From contig JAAZJF010000001.1 in NCBI GenBank assembly GCA_012800475.1, positions 1 to 17,812 of the forward strand: DNA of 17,812 nucleotides, in the 5' to 3' direction. Every line of letters starts with the position of its first letter. The stretch's first letter is position 1. The position numbers and the translations under genes were made by a program. The stretch is from Gammaproteobacteria bacterium. Lineage in GTDB: Bacteria; Pseudomonadota; Gammaproteobacteria; Pseudomonadales; Pseudomonadaceae. The notes under the pieces were generated by a model. The model was not told the origin of the DNA and did no database searches. It saw only the letters and a list, made by a program, of their open reading frames with translations. Shown here one piece after another: positions 14,234 through 17,812 of the stretch.

Positions 14234-14402
14234 AGACGAACTCCTTATCATCCATGCGCACTGTTTTACAGCGCGCAGCTGCTGGCTTCATCCTTATGGA
14301 TCAGCCACTGCCGCTCTAACAACGGCTATGTTATCTTAGACAAGATTTTCAAATTGGCCATTGTCGCCATTTTAAATACAACTTCAGACAACAGGCAAAC
14401 CC

Positions 14403-15611
14403 ATGCAAAGGCTGTTTCAAAAACGCATTATTGTTGGCATTGGCGGCGGTATTGCTGCCTATAAAAGCGCAGAACTGGTGCGCCGTTTAGGTGATTTAGG
14501 TGCCGATGTGCATGTAGTGATGACCCGCGGTGCACGCGAGTTTATTACCCCGCTCACCCTACAAGCCTTATCCGGTAACCCTGTGCACACTGACTTACTG
14601 GATCCAAAAGCAGAAGCAGGCATGGGGCATATTGAATTAGCCCGCTGGGCTGATCTGGTCTTGATTGCACCTTGCACCGCAGACCTGATGTCACGTCTGG
14701 TACAAGGCTCAGCGAATGATTTGCTCACCACTCTGGTTCTGGCAACGGATGCACCTATTGCATTAGCCCCTGCGATGAATCAAGCCATGTGGGCGGACAG
14801 TGCGACACAAGCCAATGCCGAAATTCTTAATCAGCGTGGCTTTAAACTGCTGGGCCCGGGTGCGGGTATCCAAGCCTGTGGTGATATAGGTTTAGGCCGC
14901 ATGCTGGAGCCTGAACTCTTAGCGCAAAACGCCGCCGACCTGTTTGCTCATCAAGCGCTGACGGGTAAGCATGTGGTGATCACTGCTGGGCCGACCCGCG
15001 AAGATATTGATCCAGTGCGCTACATCACCAATCACAGCTCAGGAAAAATGGGCTTTAGTTTGGCCGAAGCTGCAGCTGAAGCTGGGGCACGCGTCACTTT
15101 AATCAGCGGACCTGTGCACTTATCCACACCCGATCGTGTGGAGCGCATTAACGTCAACAGCGCACGCGATATGCTCGCGGCCTGTGAAGCGGCCATGCCC
15201 TGCGATATTTTAATTGCCGCCGCAGCGGTCGCTGATTACCGTCCCGAAGCCAGTGCTGAGCATAAGCTGAAAAAAGATCCGAACAGCGTCGATGGCATGA
15301 CGCTCAAAATGATTCGCAACCCCGATATTCTCGCAACGATTGCCAAGCGTGCTGATCGCCCTTTTAGTGTTGGCTTTGCAGCTGAAACGCAAAACTTACT
15401 GGAGTATGCAGCCGGTAAACTGCGTGATAAAAATCTGGATTTAATTGTTGCCAACGATGTGGCCAATACCGATATTGGCTTTAACAGTGACGATAACGCA
15501 CTGACAGTGATTGACCGCCAGCAGCAGCAAACTTCGTTTGCCCAGACCAGCAAAAGTAAAATTGCGCGTCAACTGATCACTTTTATTACCACCCACTTCA
15601 ACAAGGTTTAA
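14403..15611 (+). CDS. coaBC: Bifunctional phosphopantothenoylcysteine decarboxylase / phosphopantothenate-cysteine ligase CoaBC
   Basis: This enzyme makes 4'-phosphopantetheine for coenzyme A: CoaB joins 4'-phosphopantothenate and cysteine using CTP, and CoaC decarboxylates the product with FMN. The 402-residue protein (E. coli 406) has an N-terminal flavoprotein half with IGGGIAAYKSAEL (13-25), catalytic H76 in GHIELARWAD, PAMN ending at N126 and C159 in QACGDIGLGRM. The C-terminal ligase half begins VVITAGPTREDIDPVRYITN, includes N210 and SSGKMG, and has the CTP-side Lys in HKLKK (287-291). AGG lies 8 bases before ATG 14403. It is followed by dut after 2 bases, the common Pseudomonas order. 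Confidence 0.96.
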   Translation: MQRLFQKRIIVGIGGGIAAYKSAELVRRLGDLGADVHVVMTRGAREFITPLTLQALSGNPVHTDLLDPKAEAGMGHIELARWADLVLIAPCTADLMSRLVQGSANDLLTTLVLATDAPIALAPAMNQAMWADSATQANAEILNQRGFKLLGPGAGIQACGDIGLGRMLEPELLAQNAADLFAHQALTGKHVVITAGPTREDIDPVRYITNHSSGKMGFSLAEAAAEAGARVTLISGPVHLSTPDRVERINVNSARDMLAACEAAMPCDILIAAAAVADYRPEASAEHKLKKDPNSVDGMTLKMIRNPDILATIAKRADRPFSVGFAAETQNLLEYAAGKLRDKNLDLIVANDVANTDIGFNSDDNALTVIDRQQQQTSFAQTSKSKIARQLITFITTHFNKV

Positions 15612-15613
15612 TT

Positions 15614-16069
15614 ATGCGCCGTATTCAAGCTCAAATCCTCGACTCTCGCCTTGGCACAGAGTTTCCACTGCCAGAGTACGCAACAACGGGCTCTGCAGGT
15701 CTTGATTTACGTGCGATGCTGACACAAGAGTTGCAGATCGAGCCTGGTCAAACGGTGCTGATCCCCACTGGCTTAGCCATTTATATTGCTGATCCAGGCC
15801 TAGCTGCGATGATTTTGCCGCGTTCCGGCTTAGGTCATAAACATGGCATCGTGCTAGGCAACTTAGTGGGTTTAATCGACTCTGATTACCAAGGCCAACT
15901 GCAAGTATCCTGCTGGAACCGTGGTGACAGCAGCTTTACTATTGCGCCGGGTGATCGCATTGCTCAATTGATTTTGGTACCGGTACTCCAAGCACAACTG
16001 GAGATCACCGACAGTTTTGTTGAAAGCGAGCGTGCACAAGGTGGTTTTGGCCACACAGGCAAGCAATAA
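15614..16069 (+). CDS. dut: Deoxyuridine 5'-triphosphate nucleotidohydrolase (dUTPase)
   Basis: Dut hydrolyses dUTP to dUMP and pyrophosphate, keeping uracil out of DNA and supplying thymidylate synthesis. The 151-residue protein has the same length as E. coli Dut. All five trimeric dUTPase motifs are visible: AGLDLRA (28-34), PRSGLG (69-74), GLIDSDYQG (86-94, catalytic D89), GDRIAQLIL (113-121) and the P-loop-like RAQGGFGHTG (140-149). It starts 2 bases after the coaBC stop, so translation is probably coupled. A 51-base gap precedes algC. Confidence 0.97.
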   Translation: MRRIQAQILDSRLGTEFPLPEYATTGSAGLDLRAMLTQELQIEPGQTVLIPTGLAIYIADPGLAAMILPRSGLGHKHGIVLGNLVGLIDSDYQGQLQVSCWNRGDSSFTIAPGDRIAQLILVPVLQAQLEITDSFVESERAQGGFGHTGKQ

Positions 16070-16120
16070 ACGGACTTACACTGCGTCAACTCACTTTACC
16101 CAACTCAGGACATTCGTATT

Positions 16121-17539
16121 TTGAATACTCAAACCTCAGCTGTAACGCTCAGCGACAGCAGCGCACAAGCCGTGCCCGCCGGTATTTTTCGCGCTTACGA
16201 TATTCGCGGCATTATCGATCAAACCTTAACGGCTGACACCGCTTACTGGATTGGCCGTGCCGTTGGCGCAGAAAGCATCGCCAAAGGTGAGCACAATGTT
16301 GTGGTGGGACGTGACGGGCGCTTATCAGGCCCTGCGATGATACAAGCGCTGATTCAAGGTCTACGTCAAAGCGGCTGCAATGTGACTGATTTGGGTATGG
16401 TGCCAACGCCTGTACTGTATTTTGCCACCAACATGCTTGAAGCCACAACGGGCGTGATGGTCACCGGCAGTCACAACCCACCGGACTACAACGGCTTTAA
16501 AATCGTACTGGCGGGCGAAACGCTAGCCAACGAGCGCATCACCGCGCTGCACACGCGCATCATCAGTAACGACCTGCACAGCGGCCATGGCAGCTTAGTT
16601 GAAGTTGAGATGCTAGAGCGCTACTTGCAACACATTGTTGGCGATATCAAACTCGCTCGCCCCTTACGTGTGGTCGTTGATTGCGGTAACGGTGTCGGTG
16701 GCGTGATTGGCCCACAGGTACTCGAAGCTTTAGGCTGCACTATTATCCCGCTGTATTGCGATGTTGACGGCACCTTCCCCAATCACCACCCTGACCCCGG
16801 TAAAGCCGAAAACCTGCAAGAGTTGATTGCCAGCGTTAAAGCCCAACAGGCCGATATTGGTATCGCCTTTGATGGTGATGCTGACCGTGTTGGCGTTGTC
16901 ACCAACAGTGGACGCATTATCTTTTCTGATCATTTAATGATGCTATTTGCTCAAGATGTATTGGCACGCAACCCCGGTGCTGATGTTATTTTTGACGTGA
17001 AATGCACCCGTCGCTTAGCGACTGTGATCAGCGAAAACGGTGGCAACCCCATCATGTGGAAAACCGGCCACTCGTTAATCAAAGCCAAAATGCGTGAAAC
17101 AGGTGCATTATTAGCCGGTGAAATGAGTGGGCATGTGTTCTTTAAAGAGCGCTGGTTTGGTTTTGATGATGGTATCTACAGTGCAGCACGTTTACTGGAA
17201 ATCCTCAGCAAAGATGAGCGTGATGCTGATGCCATGTTCGCAGATTTTCCAGTGAACTTATCCACACCAGAAATCAATATTGAAGTGACGGAAGAAAATA
17301 AATTCCAGATCATTGAGCGCTTACAAAGTGACGGGCAATGGGGCGCCGCCAGCCTCACCACGCTAGACGGCGTGCGCGCCGACTTCCCCAAAAGCTGGGG
17401 TTTAGTACGTGCGTCGAATACCACGCCGATGCTGGTCTTGCGTTTTGAAGGCGAAACGCCTGAGGATCTTGCAAAGATCCAAACATTATTCCGTGAGCAA
17501 TTGCTGGCACTTGTGCCCGACCTCGACTTACCGTTTTAA
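16121..17539 (+). CDS. algC: Phosphomannomutase / phosphoglucomutase AlgC
   Basis: AlgC interconverts the 6- and 1-phosphates of mannose and glucose, feeding GDP-mannose, LPS core, and in pseudomonads alginate, Psl and rhamnolipid synthesis. The 472-residue protein aligns closely with P. aeruginosa AlgC (463), with 9 extra residues at the N-terminus. GVMVTGSHNPPDYNGFK carries the phosphoserine S117. The Mg site is DGDADR (D251, D253, D255), and GEMSGH contacts the sugar. The C-terminal RASNTTP binds phosphate. The start appears to be TTG at 16121: the frame is open back to the dut stop with no ATG or GTG before it, and AGGA lies 10 bases upstream. A GTG at 16172 would give a protein close to the usual N-terminus but lacks a ribosome-binding site. 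It lies between dut and argB, as in other pseudomonads. Confidence 0.96.
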   Translation: MNTQTSAVTLSDSSAQAVPAGIFRAYDIRGIIDQTLTADTAYWIGRAVGAESIAKGEHNVVVGRDGRLSGPAMIQALIQGLRQSGCNVTDLGMVPTPVLYFATNMLEATTGVMVTGSHNPPDYNGFKIVLAGETLANERITALHTRIISNDLHSGHGSLVEVEMLERYLQHIVGDIKLARPLRVVVDCGNGVGGVIGPQVLEALGCTIIPLYCDVDGTFPNHHPDPGKAENLQELIASVKAQQADIGIAFDGDADRVGVVTNSGRIIFSDHLMMLFAQDVLARNPGADVIFDVKCTRRLATVISENGGNPIMWKTGHSLIKAKMRETGALLAGEMSGHVFFKERWFGFDDGIYSAARLLEILSKDERDADAMFADFPVNLSTPEINIEVTEENKFQIIERLQSDGQWGAASLTTLDGVRADFPKSWGLVRASNTTPMLVLRFEGETPEDLAKIQTLFREQLLALVPDLDLPF

Positions 17540-17556
17540 TTAAGGAGCCCATCCAA

Positions 17557-17812
17557 ATGAGTTTAAAGCGCGCTGATGCTGTCCATGTTGCCGAGGTTCT
17601 ATCCGAGGCGCTTCCTTATATTCGTCGTTTTGTTGGCAAGACATTAGTCATCAAATACGGTGGCAACGCCATGGAGAGCGAAGAGCTCAAAACTGGTTTT
17701 GCTCGCGATATCGTCTTAATGAAAGCCGTGGGTATCAACCCTGTTGTGGTCCATGGTGGCGGGCCACAAATTGCAGACCTTTTGAAGCGTCTTAATATCG
17801 AAAGCCGTTTCG
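17557..17812 (+). CDS. argB: Acetylglutamate kinase ArgB, 5' end (partial)
   Basis: The gene runs off the window after 85 codons. ArgB phosphorylates N-acetyl-L-glutamate with ATP, the second step of arginine synthesis, and is feedback-regulated by arginine in pseudomonads. The visible part has KTLVIKYGGNAM (about 28-39), the ATP-binding lysine and glycine loop of the amino-acid kinase fold, and NPVVVHGGGPQI (about 60-71), the substrate-binding loop. The N-terminal segment SEALPYIRRFVG is typical of the arginine-sensitive class, although that helix is not complete evidence. AAGGAG lies 9 bases before ATG 17557, and the gene follows algC after 17 bases. Confidence 0.96.
   Translation, partial: MSLKRADAVHVAEVLSEALPYIRRFVGKTLVIKYGGNAMESEELKTGFARDIVLMKAVGINPVVVHGGGPQIADLLKRLNIESRF

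Noticed and set aside
1..17812. Mobile elements, CRISPR arrays, tRNA or rRNA genes, toxin-antitoxin or defence modules
   Set aside because: No transposase or integrase motif, regularly spaced repeat, cloverleaf or defence-type protein was seen; all large frames are accounted for by housekeeping genes.

Overview
The window is a dense stretch of chromosomal housekeeping genes from a gammaproteobacterium, almost certainly a member of the Pseudomonadaceae. The AlgC, ArgB, LptD/SurA and L33/L28 proteins read like Pseudomonas proteins, and several gene neighbourhoods match those I remember from P. aeruginosa. Base composition looks moderate (by eye near half G+C), lower than typical Pseudomonas, so a low-GC lineage such as Thiopseudomonas or a relative is plausible. 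This genus-level idea is inference only.

Layout. (1) 1-2877, plus strand: the 3' end of lptD, then surA and pdxA, each overlapping the next by a few bases. This is outer-membrane biogenesis followed by pyridoxal-phosphate synthesis, closed by a hairpin at 2890-2918. (2) 2941-6556, minus strand: leuA, a holD-like gene (the divergent pseudomonad psi subunit of the polymerase III clamp loader), rimI and a beta-carbonic anhydrase (can). leuA/holD/rimI are joined by overlaps of 4 and 11 bases; can has a 91-base leader with a near-perfect palindrome. (3) 6764-8026, minus strand: waaA (Kdo transferase), transcribed toward leuA across a 207-base spacer. (4) 8106-10083, plus strand: an overlapping pair, an FAD-dependent oxidoreductase of the DAO superfamily and an aldo/keto reductase, both of unknown substrate. 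A strong 13-bp hairpin separates them from the convergent hldE. (5) 10143-12688, minus strand: lrgA and lrgB (CidA/LrgA and LrgB membrane proteins, 4-base overlap) and then hldE (ADP-heptose synthesis). (6) 12897-14233, minus strand: radC, rpmB and rpmG, ending in a textbook terminator. (7) 14403 to the end, plus strand: coaBC, dut, algC and the start of argB.

How the genes work together. A lipopolysaccharide theme recurs: LptD inserts LPS, SurA chaperones LptD, WaaA adds Kdo, HldE makes the heptose donor, and AlgC makes sugar phosphates for LPS core and exopolysaccharide. The rest is core metabolism: PLP, leucine, coenzyme A, dUTP hydrolysis, arginine, CO2/bicarbonate exchange, ribosomal proteins and ribosomal-protein acetylation. 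I see no mobile element, CRISPR array, tRNA or rRNA, and no defence or toxin system. No gene-free stretch exceeds 300 bases.

Nothing here amounts to a convincing new system. The points most worth checking are the uncharacterised oxidoreductase/aldo-keto reductase pair between LPS genes, the translational joining of leuA to a replisome gene, a possible leucine-rich leader peptide before leuA, and several small inverted repeats in non-coding leaders.
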